Source of the DNA: Branchiostoma floridae
Taxonomy: Eukaryota > Chordata > Leptocardii > Amphioxiformes > Branchiostomatidae
Length of the DNA stretch: 64,000 nt
Assembly (NCBI RefSeq): GCF_000003815.2
Contig: NC_049992.1
Coordinates: 11,875,450-11,939,449 of the forward strand
Direction: 5' to 3'
Shown in pieces: positions 48,564 to 63,561 of this stretch. A program made the position numbers and the translations under genes. Below the pieces are notes generated by a model that was not told the origin of the DNA, did no database searches, and was given only the letters and a program-made list of their open reading frames with translations. The first letter of the stretch is position 1; every line of letters starts with the position of its first letter.

Positions 48564-48701
48564 CTCAAGTTTATATCCCAGTATTTAGTCTCCTTGTGGT
48601 GTTTCTTGGCTGCTCTTGTAGCAGAAGCCGTGGATTGATAAGGAATGCCGATGTCTTTAGCTGACCCAGATGTGACTTGTCTGCTTCGCTGACGGCAGAG
48701 A
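48564..48701 (-). other. Possible isolated coding exon
   Basis: Between an acceptor (TTTTAG ending at 48702) and a strong donor (AG/GTGAGT at 48563) an open 138-bp stretch reads SGSAKDIGIPYQSTASATRA, then KKHHKETKYWDINL, phase 2 at both ends. A different frame of the same DNA starts with a signal-like stretch. I found no partner exons and do not recognise the sequence. Confidence 0.25.
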
Positions 48702-49879
48702 CTAAAATGAGGATCATGCAAATTACATTTGGGACACTAGCAGAGTTTCCTGTCAAGGGATCGTCTCAGACGTTCACGATTTCTAAAAGGAGTCCCTGAG
48801 TTCCCCACTTCATATATTGAACAAATGCACTACGTTGACGACAGGTGTTCACCATTACTTTGCGTTGGGCAAAGAAATTCCATAAACTGAAAATACTCAC
48901 TATCTATGTTAGACCAAAGAAACTTAAAAGAGGAGGGTAGTACTATAAATAGATAACACCAGACATTGACGACAATTGACGTAATTTTTTCTTTATTTTG
49001 AATGAAATCGAGAACGGCATATGTAAATGACACATGAGTACATGTGCTTCCATACAGTCACAGGAACCGGAAGACCAAGGCTTTACAATAGAGCCACCTC
49101 CCAAAAAAATTATTGTGAGTTGCCCTTTGAGGAGAAATGTGATATCGTGCTATACAGAATGGAATATTTAGCTAACTGTGATGATACATCAGAGGAGGTA
49201 CCGGTTCTTTGTGAAAAAATATGATGAAATTTGCGTGACATGAAGAGACGGGAAAAGTCTCCAGAACAACAACAACAACAGGTGTTTCAGTTGCGACATG
49301 AAGCTTCAACGGACCAGTCACTCGTATCTAAACCCGCACTAGCCAGTCGATCAGTTTCTCGTGTGTCCTGAAAATAAGGTTGGCGGCTCTTTTGTTGTCA
49401 GTATGTCACATCCGACTGCATGGTTCACGTGGTGCAGAAATGCTCAAACAAACGATGCCCAGACTTTCAGTATGTATACTATGTAAGATCATAGACGAGA
49501 CTTTAAACGGAAATACATGTACTCAACGAAATGAACAGAATGCTCAACGACGTCGTGGTACTAGTACATTCAATTATCATAATTGTATGATGGATCCAAC
49601 AGACTTCGTTTGAGAAGAATAAGAACTAAACTTATAATGGTTACACGTGCCCAGTGGCTATTTGAAGGACAGCTAGTACTAGTAGTCACCACAGAAATAT
49701 TGAACTTCGCCTACATCATACACTTTGTTAATACGCCATTTATGTTCACATTCCTGTACTATACATGTATGTAGTTGTAGACCTTAGACGAGTATCATTG
49801 TATTAATTGATTTATTACTGTTGCCTTACAATTGTACCATGTACAAATGCCGTGCAATAAAGTTCATTCATTCATTCAT

Positions 49880-50805
49880 TCATTCTACATCATATGGGAA
49901 TGGGAAGTGCCTCCTAGCGTAGTCGCAGAGAGCTGCACCGGGGCAGACCGTGTCCCCGCTGGCCGCCCCGAGATCGGAGTGGCAGTTCACACCGAAGTCC
50001 CATCCGGGCCCGATCTTCCCCAACTCATTCCCGCACCGTACCAGGTCCTTCCCGGCCGCCAGGGCTTCTCTTGTCGGCAGTTCGTCTTCAAAGTACCCGA
50101 GGAAGTTGATGCCGATGGAGATGGAGTTACAACAGGGTGCATGAGCTCCCCTATATGGAAATATAATTATTGTTTGATTACTTGATGATTACAGATTTTA
50201 GTCAAATACTACATGTATCACACCATAAATTATTCGAACTTTAAAATTTGATATTTTGATCCTTTTTAAAATGTAATTTTTATGTCGTTATTAAAATACC
50301 ATATATTCAGCCAATGTTGAACAGAGTGAAACGAAAACTCACATATTGTTCCACCGCGCCATATTTTGATCCTTTTTAAAGTGTCATTTTATCACAATAC
50401 AATATCGTTATTAAAATATCATATCTTCAGACTTCAGTTAATGTGAAACAAAACTCACGTATTGTCCCATCCGCGCCCCTCGTACACGTTGCCGTACCCG
50501 TCGATGAGAAAGTTGTAGCCGATGTCGTCCCAGCCTTTGCCCATGTGTTCCTGCTGGATCTCCCTCACTCTGTCCATGTACTCGTCCTGATCACTGTACC
50601 CTCCCCAGTTGGACAGGTGTCTCCAGTAGCTGTCGCTGTGGTGGATCACAACCTTCTGTGTGGGGTGGGATAGCGGTGTGCGGGCCCGGGGTGTCTGTGC
50701 GCCCCACTCCGCTCTGCTTACCAATTTCAGTCGGTCACAGGACGACTCACCCATGACACAGGCCGGGATGAGTAAGAGGACCAGGTAGAGGAGCGTCATC
50801 TTCAA
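49880..50805 (-). CDS. Secreted peptidoglycan recognition protein with amidase residues
   Basis: Two exons, 50459-50805 and 49880-50150 (phase 2 junction), 205 residues. Signal peptide residues 1-19 (MKMTLLYLVLLLIPACVMG). PGRP/amidase_2 landmarks: LVSRAEWGAQ (28-37), VVIHHS (52-57), IGYNFLIDGYGNVYEGRGWD (95-114), IGINFLGYF (128-136) and VCPGAALCDY (184-193). Predicted zinc ligands of T7-lysozyme-type amidases, His55, His173 and Cys185, with catalytic Tyr97, are all present, so it is expected to hydrolyse the N-acetylmuramoyl-L-alanine bond rather than only bind peptidoglycan. CHSD replaces the usual GHRD. Short PGRP-S-like length. The TGA stop lies in a TGAA repeat. Innate immune effector acting outside the cell. 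Confidence 0.93.
50251..50477. repeat. Tandem duplication of the PGRP exon 1 end and donor
   Basis: Two diverged copies with a 110-bp period, each beginning ATATTTTGATCCTTTTTAAA (50251 and 50361). The first copy carries, on the minus strand, ACAATAT/GTGAGTTTT, a second version of the true donor ACAATAC/GTGAGTTTT used by exon 1. Confidence 0.75.
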
Positions 50806-52465
50806 GTGATGTATAGTATAGGGCGCTTGCGTATCGGATCAACACTTCCTTAAGATAAGTTATGATGAACCGGCACGATCACGAGTGACCACCTGTACAG
50901 AAGGACCACCCGGTCATTGCAATCGGACATTGTGTCACACTTCAAGTTGATGTTATTTCTGTGCTAAATAGTACTTAGTAGCTTACAACATATACCCCCA
51001 TGCAGACCCTCTTTTCAGACTGGACAGGGTTTTCCGCATTCCGGACTGGACAGGTTTTTCCGAAAACCCATCACTTTTTAGTGGTCCCTAATATAATTTT
51101 GCCCATTGACACAAGATTTATGAATAAATTTATGTAAAAACGATTTTACCGCGTGGCGATAAATGTTAAATTTCTTGATAAAATGCACTTTGTAAGAAAG
51201 CAATGATGTCTGAAAAGTAACGTACCTTGGGACGATGCACTTCAGACGTGGTAGAACTCTAGAACGCGGATGATATGTGCTGCAGTAACATCTCTTGCAT
51301 AGCGATTTTATATCCCTTCATCTATTTCCGGTGTTTGTGTACGCCATGACGTCAAAGACTTGCCATTTGGACTTTAAATCTTAGTAATTATACTTAGCCT
51401 CGTGTCTGTGCCCGCTTGAAGGCCTTCCGATCTTTTGGCTCCGACCAAAAGGAATAATGAGGCTACTATTAATGTACCTTCATCGGCATTGACAGCCTGG
51501 TTCAAATGTTTTTTATATGTTGATAATCTTGAATCAACGCTCATCTCAACCACAAATGCCAGTGTTCGTGGAAGGCCACGAAGAAGTCTAGTTTTACCGG
51601 TAAACTTTATAATACAGAGATAACACATACGAATTCTAATATTTTCCAGGCAGCCAGGAGTTGGTTCAATCCCCTGAACTTTACCTGGTCGCCAACTAGT
51701 ATAACCGTCTGAGGACGTGTGTTAAGTTATATTTCCCTTTCAACGGTACTTTATGTTTTAGTAACGCCAACTGAATCTGACTCTGGAGTCCGAGACTTTT
51801 AAGATCAAGTTAAACTTCCGGTAGTGTAACGTTACTGATGGTATGAATTACGAAGCCTGGTACGAACGTGCACGCAGACCGATCTTCACGGTGTAACTTC
51901 CTGCCATGTTCCGTGTGCATGGAATTCTCATAACGTGTAAAAACACGCGTAAGACGGGACGTTGTCAATTTCAAATACAGAATACAAAATGCAAGAGTGC
52001 AAGACATTGTGTTTGAGCGCCATACATCTGCTTGAAGATTAGCACATTCCACGAATCGTCCACCTGCGAATGTGTCGCTCACTATTGCACTAATATATCT
52101 GGTTCACAGAAAGTTGTTTTGAAACGTTTGCAGCAGTCATCTACCTCAGAATAAGCCCTCTTTACGCCTTGTACGCTACTCTGAATGTTTTAGGGACGTG
52201 GGCTCTGTTGGGAGTTCTTAGGACGTCGTTTCTGGAGTGGCTAGAGACTACCGGGCGATCAGCTGACGTGGGCGATCGCGATCAGCTGTCATAGATGCCC
52301 CCCTCCCACCCTCAACTACCAGCCACTTTCCAACTTTCACCTGTAGGGAATATTGTTGCATTTTCAAGCGTCAAGTTAGGTAAATGTTCTCATATCGTGC
52401 ACACAAGTCTTAGCATACTTGGTCACAGAGTTTATCTATAAATTAAGTCCTTGAATATTGTCAAG
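50806..52465. other. Divergent intergenic region between PGRP and C7orf25 homolog
   Basis: The two genes point away from each other, so both promoters should lie here. A short internal repeat CCGGACTGGACAGG / AGACTGGACAGGGTTTTCC is visible near 51018-51060. No TATA box could be assigned with confidence. Confidence 0.5.
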
Positions 52466-55400
52466 ATGTCTCTGGAGTCGAAAGTAGAAGACATGATCAC
52501 GGACGCCAAGGCGCTGATGGACAGAGCGAAAGAGCTACAAGTGGAGGGGTGCGTCAAGCTGCAGAGGAGGATCAAGGCTGAACTAGCATATCTACAAAAG
52601 GTAAGATAGATCGTTATCACTGTCATGCATTCACCGCAAATACGGCGGCCAGATTCATTTTCCATTTTGCTCAATAGGTAAATGCTTCGTTGCATCATAT
52701 TTCATCATAAAGAGCTCAGGGTTAAATTATTTATGTTTGGTTACTAAGGCTAAGTACTATGTGATCATAGATTGCATAACTGGGAAATGGCTACAGCCTA
52801 CATGACATAGCACACCATGGTGCCATGTACCAGTCAACAATATATGTTTGTGCTGCTAATTTATGTCAGGTCTATCATCAGAAATGTTAGAATTTTTACT
52901 ACTGTACACCACCTGTGGATCTGTAGTATTGTATGTGTAACGTTATCAAGTATTACTTGATGCTACAGATTGTAATGTTATAACATATAAATGCTTCTTT
53001 GCTAGTGTATTCACGGACGAGAACACATCTAGCATACCCAGAGCTAACGCCAAAACAGTGACTTCAGTTCTTGACAATTTCGAGATAAGTAGGGAAACTG
53101 TAGAAAGGAAGTTATCCGAACTCAACCCAACAAAGTCAGCTGGACCAGACGGTCTTCACTCAAGACTTCTGAAGGAACTCGCAAGTGAGCTGTCGTATCC
53201 AGTATCAGTTATTTTCAAGAAGTCGCTGGAGGCGGGATGCGTACCAGCCGACTGGAAGACAGCACATATAACCCCGATCCACAAGAAGGGTAGCAGACAA
53301 GACCCAGGAAACTACAGACCCGTAAGCTTAACCTCCGTGGTTGTCAAGACACTTGAGTCCATCATTAGAGATGTACTCGTCGACCATCTTATGGCAAACG
53401 AGTTATTTACAGACGCTCAACATGGGTTCGTACCCAAAAGATCTTGTACCACTCAGCTACTGGTAGTCATGAACGATTGGTCACAGTGTCTAGAGAGGGG
53501 GGAACCAGTGGACAGCATCTACTTAGACTTCAAAAAAGCTTTTGATTCAGTTCCCCACAAGAGGTTACTCGTCAAGCTGCACTCATATGGGATAAGGGGC
53601 CATACACTTAAGTGGATACAGGACTTTCTCAGCAACAGGAGGCAGAAAGTAGTTATCAATGGAGCGCACTCCTCCTGGCGTAACGTCAAGAGTGGAATCC
53701 CGCAGGGAAGTGTTCTGGGTCCTACGTTATTTGTTGTTTTTATAAACGACCTGCCGGAGGTTGTGACCAGTGCAGTGAAGATCTTTGCTGACGATAGCAA
53801 AATCTACAGACCGATCCTATGCAAGGAGGATCAGGAAGCGCTTCAGCGTGACCTCCAAGCTGTGGAAAAGTGGTCGGAGGTGTGGCAACTCCCCTTCAAC
53901 GCTGGGAAATGCAAAGTACTCCACTTGGGAAGAGGCAACCAAAGAGCAGAGTACAGACTGGGTGGGCTAATTCTGGAAGAAACCAAAGTGGAGAAAGACC
54001 TCGGGGTGTCCGTCGACGAGCAGTTGAAGTTCCACGTTAACACCACAGTCTCAGCGCGAAAGGCAAACCAAATATTAGGCTTGGTAAAAAGAACCTTCAG
54101 TAACTTGGATGAAGTAACAGTGCCCCTCCTCTACAAATCAATGGTTCGCCCCCATTTAGAGTATGCGAACGCTGTTTGGGGGCCGCATTTCAAAGTCGAC
54201 CAGAACACTGTGGAAAAGGTACAACGTAGAGTAACAAGGCTGGTCCCAACACTCAAGTCCTTTCCGTATAGTGTTAGGCTGGAGAGTTTGAAGCTACCAT
54301 CACTCCACTATAGAAGAGCCAGAGGGGATATGATACAAGTCTTTAAGTTCCTCACGGGAAGGGAGAGGGTTAGAGCACAGAGTTTCTTCACCGAGAGTCA
54401 ACATCAGTCAACTAGAGGGCATCGCTTCAAGCTTACGGTGCCACTGGCAAAGTCCTTGGTACGTCGCCAGTCGTTTGCGGTTCGAGTAGTACAAAATTGG
54501 AACTCGCTGCCGGCTGAGGTCGTAGAGGCAGAGTCTGTTAACGCGTTTAAAACGAGGTTGGACTTATGTTGGAGTAAGAAGAGATACCACGATCGTCAGG
54601 AGGGTGACTACACAGGCGCAGCCTACTTCACCTAGACATCATCAAGGTATCATCAAGGTATATATCTTTACACTGAAAGCAGGTGGCATATATTTAAGTG
54701 TGCTCATCTACACTTCATCCCATGTGTCATAACAGCGAACAAGTCAGCACAATCTGTGGTGTAAGTATGTAGAATATCTTGGACCCCAGACCTGGCAACA
54801 TGAAACCCTTCTTGTGTTTGTGCAGCTCCAGAAGAGCTCCATGGAGCTGAAGGAGAACCACCTGCGGAGTTCTAACCTGACCCACCTGCGAGCTATCATC
54901 ACCACAGCAGAGTCCCTCCCTGCCATCAGCAGCCTACTACACCCCTTCCACTTCACCGACCAATCAGGCAACAGGGTGACTCTGACTGTAGATGTGGCAG
55001 CCAATCACGGCCTGACATGGGTGAAGGTCATTGCCAGGAAGGCACAAGCAATGCATGTCATTTGGCTGGGTAAGTCTGGCACTTACTTAGAATTGAAATC
55101 AAAAAGTGTCCATCTGCTTTGGAACCATTGTACAAGCTTATGAAATTACAGGTTCCAGATAAGCAAAACTGTTTTACACTCGTTTGCATCGAGATTTGCC
55201 ACCAGTTTCTTGGCATCCTGACACCTTTCAGTCACTCAGACATTTCCATTCAAGATATACAAAGGTAGGCAAGGAGGTTAAAGAGAGACCTCCTTAAAAT
55301 AGGCCAGGCAGTTCCTGGCTGCAGTACCATCAATGATAATGTGTTGATGTTTCAGTACCACTGATTTACCGAATTCCAATGTATAATAACATGACGTCCC

Positions 55401-58025
55401 GATGTTAGTACTCAATAATAGCATGTAGAATGTTCACTCCTATAGATTATGTCACCAGCTTATGATTTTTCTGTGACTGATATAACTAAGGCTAGCTTGT
55501 GACCCTGATTATATTTGCTAATGCATACTTATTTCTAGTGGTCAGTGTCATTCCATGTCATAGTGCTAGTCTTGCTGCAAACCCTTTGTATAAGAAGTTA
55601 CATGATAGAATACCCTTTTGGTGTGAGAATTGAGGTTGACTGAGATTCTAACCCCTGATTTTGTTCTTATGTTTGCCACTGAACTTGCCTATCTGTATGT
55701 ACATGACACTAGCTGATGTTCCGTAATTCCCCACTAGGAGAGGGCCAGTATGGAGAGAAGAGTGTGATAGACCAGGCTGAGGACTACATTGCAGCTGCTG
55801 CTGACAATCCTCTCAAGTTTTCTATCCCTCAGGTCGTCTTCTCCTTCTTCAATGGAATAACACAGCCAATAGCAGGTGAGATGTCAGATTGTCCTAACCT
55901 AACAGTTGTACTTAAACAAAAGTACATGGAAACATTTTTAAAAATTTTGTTGAACTAAAGTAGAAGAACCTAAAATGGACGTCTATGGACAGGCATTTCA
56001 AATGCAAACTTGTGAATGAAAATGTAGAAAAAACTTTCAGTCTTAGAAACTAATTTATTACTATTAATATTTGAAATACCCTTAGCCAAGTACTTGTTTG
56101 CTGGTTTCTTATTCCTCAAAGTCCTTAAAATCATTTTTCAATATTATGGTATTGTACATGGCTGCCATCAATACCATAATATAAGGAAATAGATTCATTA
56201 AATACAGTCTTAAATGTCAATATATACAATGCATTTTTTTCACAGAAAAACTACTTGAACTAGGAGTCCAAGTAAAAGGAGAGATCATTGCAGTTGAAGG
56301 GGAGACTGCAGAAGATGATGATAGTGATGATGATGAAGAAGAGAACAGCTGTCACTCCTCTGTATCCTCCTCCTCCTCTGGACCCCTCCACACCATGCCA
56401 CCCCCGCGGACTGAATGCCAGTGCCTGAACTTAGATGTAACAACCCTGCTGGCCATGGTGTCAGCACTCACAAACGGGAGGAGTAGCTTCAGATTTCAGG
56501 AGCCCATCTTGAACCAACAAGCAGAGTGGGAGAGGGAGAGACCTTTATTATCAGAGTTGAACAAATATATAAAAGGTATCTTTTGACAGCAGTTTAGAAA
56601 CCACAAGGATAAGTGAGTAGAGCAAGAGACAAGATACAATGAGTACAGCAGAGTTTTGAGGGAGCAATGATTGTTTATAAATTTTGTTCATTAATTTACT
56701 TGAAACAGTTCAACTTAATAACGTAAATGCCAGTAAGTTTGCAGCAATTTAATTTTTTGCTAGGGAAATAAATGAGTATTTGCACTGATTCTGAATTTGC
56801 TATAGCGACAATCACATACTTGAAACACTTTTTAAGTTTATTGTGGTTACTCTACTTACAGCTAAAATCGCAAATCTAAAACCACTGTGAAAATTTCAAG
56901 AATAGCAGTACATGTATTAAGATTTAAAATCCCTGATATGTTAAAGTGAAAGGACAGCTACTGAAACTTAAGTAAATGACAGTTGTGAACAAAGAAGTGC
57001 TTTTGAGTGACAATGAAGACTTTTCTGTCCACAGGTAGAGAACTAATTGCCTGTGAGTCAGCAGTACGAGACTTCCATGCCATCCTGTCCACAGTGGGAG
57101 GGGTGGAGGAGAAAGATAGGGCAAAACAGCTTCTTCAGAAGGTCAAGGTAGTGGCAGACCAGCCCTCAGACAGGGCGGAGAGGCTGGAGCTGAGTGGCCG
57201 GGTCAAGGAGAGGGCAAAGGTCAGTGACTTAATGACCTCGGATAATGGGTAAATGTTGGGGAATATCTTTGCATGGAATCTTGAGGTCTATGATATGATA
57301 TGCTAGCAGATGTTTTTCTTATCATGTTATTTTTTGTTGACTTTTATATAAAGCAAATTGATCATTTTTAGTACCCGTACCCCCATTCTACCCAAAGAAT
57401 CCTAGCCATTAGACATGTACAAAAATGTATGAAAAAAAAATTAAGACAAAAATGTTTTAAAATTGAGACATTCAACATGACATGTGTGAACCTTAACAAT
57501 GCTTTTCATTGGAACACAAAGACCTTTCTTTGACTATCTTGTGTGAACTTGAATTGTTTATCATTTGCAGGTGATATTTGGAACTGGGGATAGCCTACAT
57601 GCTGTGACTGTCACTGCAAACTCTTCTTTCGTCAGGGCTGCTGCTAACCAGGCGAGTGTTGGGACCATACCTGAATGTACAGTCTTCCATACAGGAACAT
57701 TCACCTCCATAGTGAGGTCAATGTTTGCATCAGATTCATACATTGGTAGCAGAGAGCTTAAGAATAGAAGAAGAAATAGAAGCTCTAAAGGGTTGTGCAC
57801 GATCTATACTTATGCATGAAGTTTTCCCTGTATGAGAAGGCATTATTTTTTTCATGTTCATTTTAAATTTGACCAAGTTATATTTGACCCTTTTTTTTAT
57901 AGAAGTTGAGTAACATTTGACCTCCTTTTCAGGGTGTTGTCTTCAGTGTATTTGAGCACGAGTCTAGAGCTCTGACCGAGCAGAAAGAGAAGACAGCAAC
58001 ACTGCTGGATGCAGAGGACGAATAG
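52466..58025 (+). CDS. C7orf25: UPF0415 protein, C7orf25 homolog
   Basis: Seven exons, 52466-52600, 54826-55069, 55738-55875, 56246-56575, 57035-57219, 57571-57651 and 57933-58025, 401 residues; human C7orf25 is about 420. Collinear signatures: KLQRRIKAELAYLQK, NLTHLRAIITTAESL, VDVAANHGLTWVKVIARKA, WLGEGQYGEKSVIDQAEDY, VKGEIIAVEGET, LNLDVTTLLAMVSAL, ACESAVRDFHAILSTVGG, VVADQPSDRAERL and IFGTGDSLHAVTVTANSSF with FVRAAANQGVVFSVF. A poorly conserved acidic/serine linker (DDDSDDDEEE) sits near residue 200. Biochemical function is unknown in any species as far as I know; the C-terminal half has a PIN-like/DUF1308 assignment. Exon 6 ends at a GC donor (57652). A LINE occupies much of intron 1. AATAAA at about 58446. 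Confidence 0.95.
52988..54665 (+). mobile_element. 5'-truncated non-LTR retrotransposon (LINE, CR1/L2-like) with open RT frame
   Basis: Reverse transcriptase frame open from about 52989 to the TAG at 54633-54635, more than 540 codons. Landmarks in order: LNPTKSAGPDGLHSRLL, GNYRPVSLTSVVVKTLE, QHGFVPKRSCTTQLL, YLDFKKAFDSVPHKRLL (motif A), GIPQGSVLGPTLF (motif B), KIFADDSKIYR (motif C, FADD), HLGRGNQ, DLGVSVDEQLKF and the C-terminal VVQNWNSLPAEVVEAESVNA. The endonuclease domain that normally precedes RT is absent, so this is a 5'-truncated copy. The 3' end has two ATCATCAAGGT units, resembling the short tandem tails of CR1/L2-type elements. Sense orientation in intron 1 of the C7orf25 homolog. 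No in-frame stop suggests recent insertion. No clear target-site duplication found. Confidence 0.92.
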
Positions 58026-59406
58026 GGTAGTTGGAAGTGCCAGCTAAAGGAGATATCACAATTGTGCTGTGCGAGGACTGTTCTGACTACAGCATTTTAA
58101 AACAAAATGGTCCTGTACTTTAATAATATTATGTGTCAGAGCCAAGGGCAATGAACCTGCTCATGTATTTAATTGTTTGTCATCAGTTATCTGAAGGGAT
58201 GATAAAAACAAGAGACATTAAGTGTGAGTATACTAATTTATTCCCATCTGTTTAAGGATGGGTTACACGAATATGCCTAACGTTTATGTCAAAGCTCATG
58301 AACGAAAGAAACTGGTGTAAAAAAAAGATTTTTGGCTGTTATCCTGTATTGAAATGATGCCTGTATTTTGACTTGCACTTCATGATTGCGACTTTGTAAC
58401 CAAAAGCATCAGCATGTTTTTACGTTGTAACTTGGAGAAGGTGTAAATAAATGACCAATACTTAAACCACAGCTTTGTGAAAAGTTTCTTTTCAAACCCT
58501 CTTCTGACAGGAAGAGGGAACACTTGTGCTGTTGGAATTACATCAACAGATCTTAGATACGTAGGGTAGAATGGTTTACCAAACTTAAAAAGTACAGGAA
58601 CATTGTCTGTACTACATGGCAGTCAGATTATAGGAGTCTGCATTTATGATCTTTGACGTAGCACCAACTGGCCTGGTACACATCACTTGTGTAATCACAT
58701 AGTAAATCTTAAATATGACTGAGTGGGCATCTTTCTATCTTGGTTCCTGCTAATATTACTATCACATTGAGTAACACAAAGGGAGACAACACAAAACTTC
58801 ACCAAGAACAGCAACTTTCATTTATTCCATCACAGAATTTTTGTAGCTGCAGAAGTCAGGGCACATTTTCTTTTAATTTTTCACAGCCACTTCATTCAAA
58901 ATCACTAAGCAGCTCAGTGTTGATCAGAAGCACATGTCAAAGACTTGAATGGTAAATGTAATCCTTACACTGCATGTGATGTTTATCAAACAGACACGTA
59001 ACACTGTTTGAATGAAGGTGGGGCTAAATATGGAAAGGACTATTTCAGTATGACTGACCTTGCATGTTATCTTTACATAACATGATGATGTAAAATCTGA
59101 GTGTTTTTTATACAGACTGATACCATCTTTTAATATGGTAATGCTACTTATGCAACCTTATAAACTGACTCTTTTGAGGTCACTACTTCATGTTTGGATC
59201 GTTGTGTAAGCTTACATATTGTGTATGACATAAGCATCAAGCAGGCAATACATGAGACTATCTCAAGTAAAAACTAAGAAGTTTTCCCACAAATTCAATG
59301 TAGATGAGGATGTTCTCTAACACTTTGTGCAAAGCTTATAAGTGAGATTATAATATACACATGTCCAATATTTTCTTTAATATTAATATCCTGTTAATGT
59401 GTATAC
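58026..59406. other. Convergent intergenic region
   Basis: 3' UTRs of the C7orf25 homolog (+) and SDHB (-). AT-rich, no further gene recognised. Confidence 0.6.
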
Positions 59407-62471
<3,065 letters not shown>

Positions 62472-62872
62472 TTTTGTCAAACGAAGGTTGACCTTGTTGG
62501 GCTGGGAGAAATAACACAATCACAGTGACAGCTAAGACTTATTCTCTCCTGTTGATGGAAGCACTGGTTTCTCTCCGACGTTGTTCTGCACTGAGAACGA
62601 ACGCAAATACGTCTAAATTTACAGTCGGTTGTTACACAAGGTAGCTCTTACCTAACGTAGGTCAGTAATCATGTAAGTAAGGTCAAATGATGACCTCACA
62701 CGTAATCTTTCGTAACATGCATTCGTAACAAACGTAGAAATATGGTTATTGTTTATTCAATAATAGCGAAAAATGATGGGAAATCAGAAGTATTATTATC
62801 TATTACGAAGAAATTTACTAATTTTTTTTCGTGTAGCTGAGATTCCCATCATCCTCTTGGCAGAAGAACAAA
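62472..62872. promoter_or_regulatory. Putative bidirectional promoter between SDHB and the 63.5-kb gene
   Basis: Only about 400 bp separate the SDHB start codon (minus) from a transcribed-looking 5' exon on the plus strand that ends in GTAG/GTGAGA at 62954/62955. No TATA box on either side. Inferred from head-to-head geometry. Confidence 0.45.
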
Positions 62873-62926
62873 ATGGCGGGCGTTCAAATTTCTAAAATTC
62901 TGACTCTTGTCAAATGTTTAGGCTGA
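62873..62926 (+). other. Upstream ORF in the 5' exon of the 63.5-kb gene
   Basis: ATG with a good purine context opens MAGVQISKILTLVKCLG and stops at TGA, 29 bp before a GTGAGA donor. If the exon is joined to the acceptor TATACAG at about 63504, this is a 17-residue uORF ahead of the main start at 63562. Confidence 0.35.
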
Positions 62927-63561
62927 GTTGCCTCCGATGTCGTGGCCTTTGTAGGTGAGATTGGCTTATTATCCATATAAGTAGACTTAAGTTTATCTGA
63001 TGGATCGCGATTTGTGTCGATTCTAATGATTTTTTCTGTCGTACACGCTGTCTTTTTCTTTGTTAGTGAAACGTTAAAACTCTGGATCTGGACGAGGCTT
63101 TTGAAGTTTCCGTAAACTCAGAGTTTCAGTGGGATTTCTGATCGACCACCACATTGAATACATAGCATATTAAAGTTTGCCCTGCAGTTCTTTGTGCTCC
63201 CCACGTTGATTTTACATATAAAAGAAACAGCAGAGGTAGTGTGACAGTGTATCATGACGGGAATAATCATAAGAACAGGGGGACCCCTCCCACCTTAAAA
63301 TTTAACCTTAAAAAATTATTGTATTTTCTAGCGCTATAGCGGAAACGCCACATTCGCACGCTAATCTTTTCTTTTATATATCATAATCTAGATACTGAAA
63401 TTGCGTTTGTTGTATAATGCTAGTAGTTCATGTGCATTGTCTTGTCTAAAACCAAACCACTAGCCAAGTATGTTAACTTGTCTTCTTTTTCTGACATTTA
63501 TACAGCTGCTACCAAACATCATCATCACAGATACCACATTGCAAGTTGTGACCAGGACAGT

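Larger units (their letters stand above)
46885..49879. other. Intergenic with several foldback elements
   Basis: About 3 kb. Three separate foldback elements are listed individually (47125, 47486, 47771). One possible exon is noted at 48564-48701. A (CATT)n run lies at the right edge against the PGRP stop codon. Confidence 0.6.

Noticed and set aside
53519-54046. Minus-strand frames inside the LINE
   Set aside because: Shadows of the reverse transcriptase frame.
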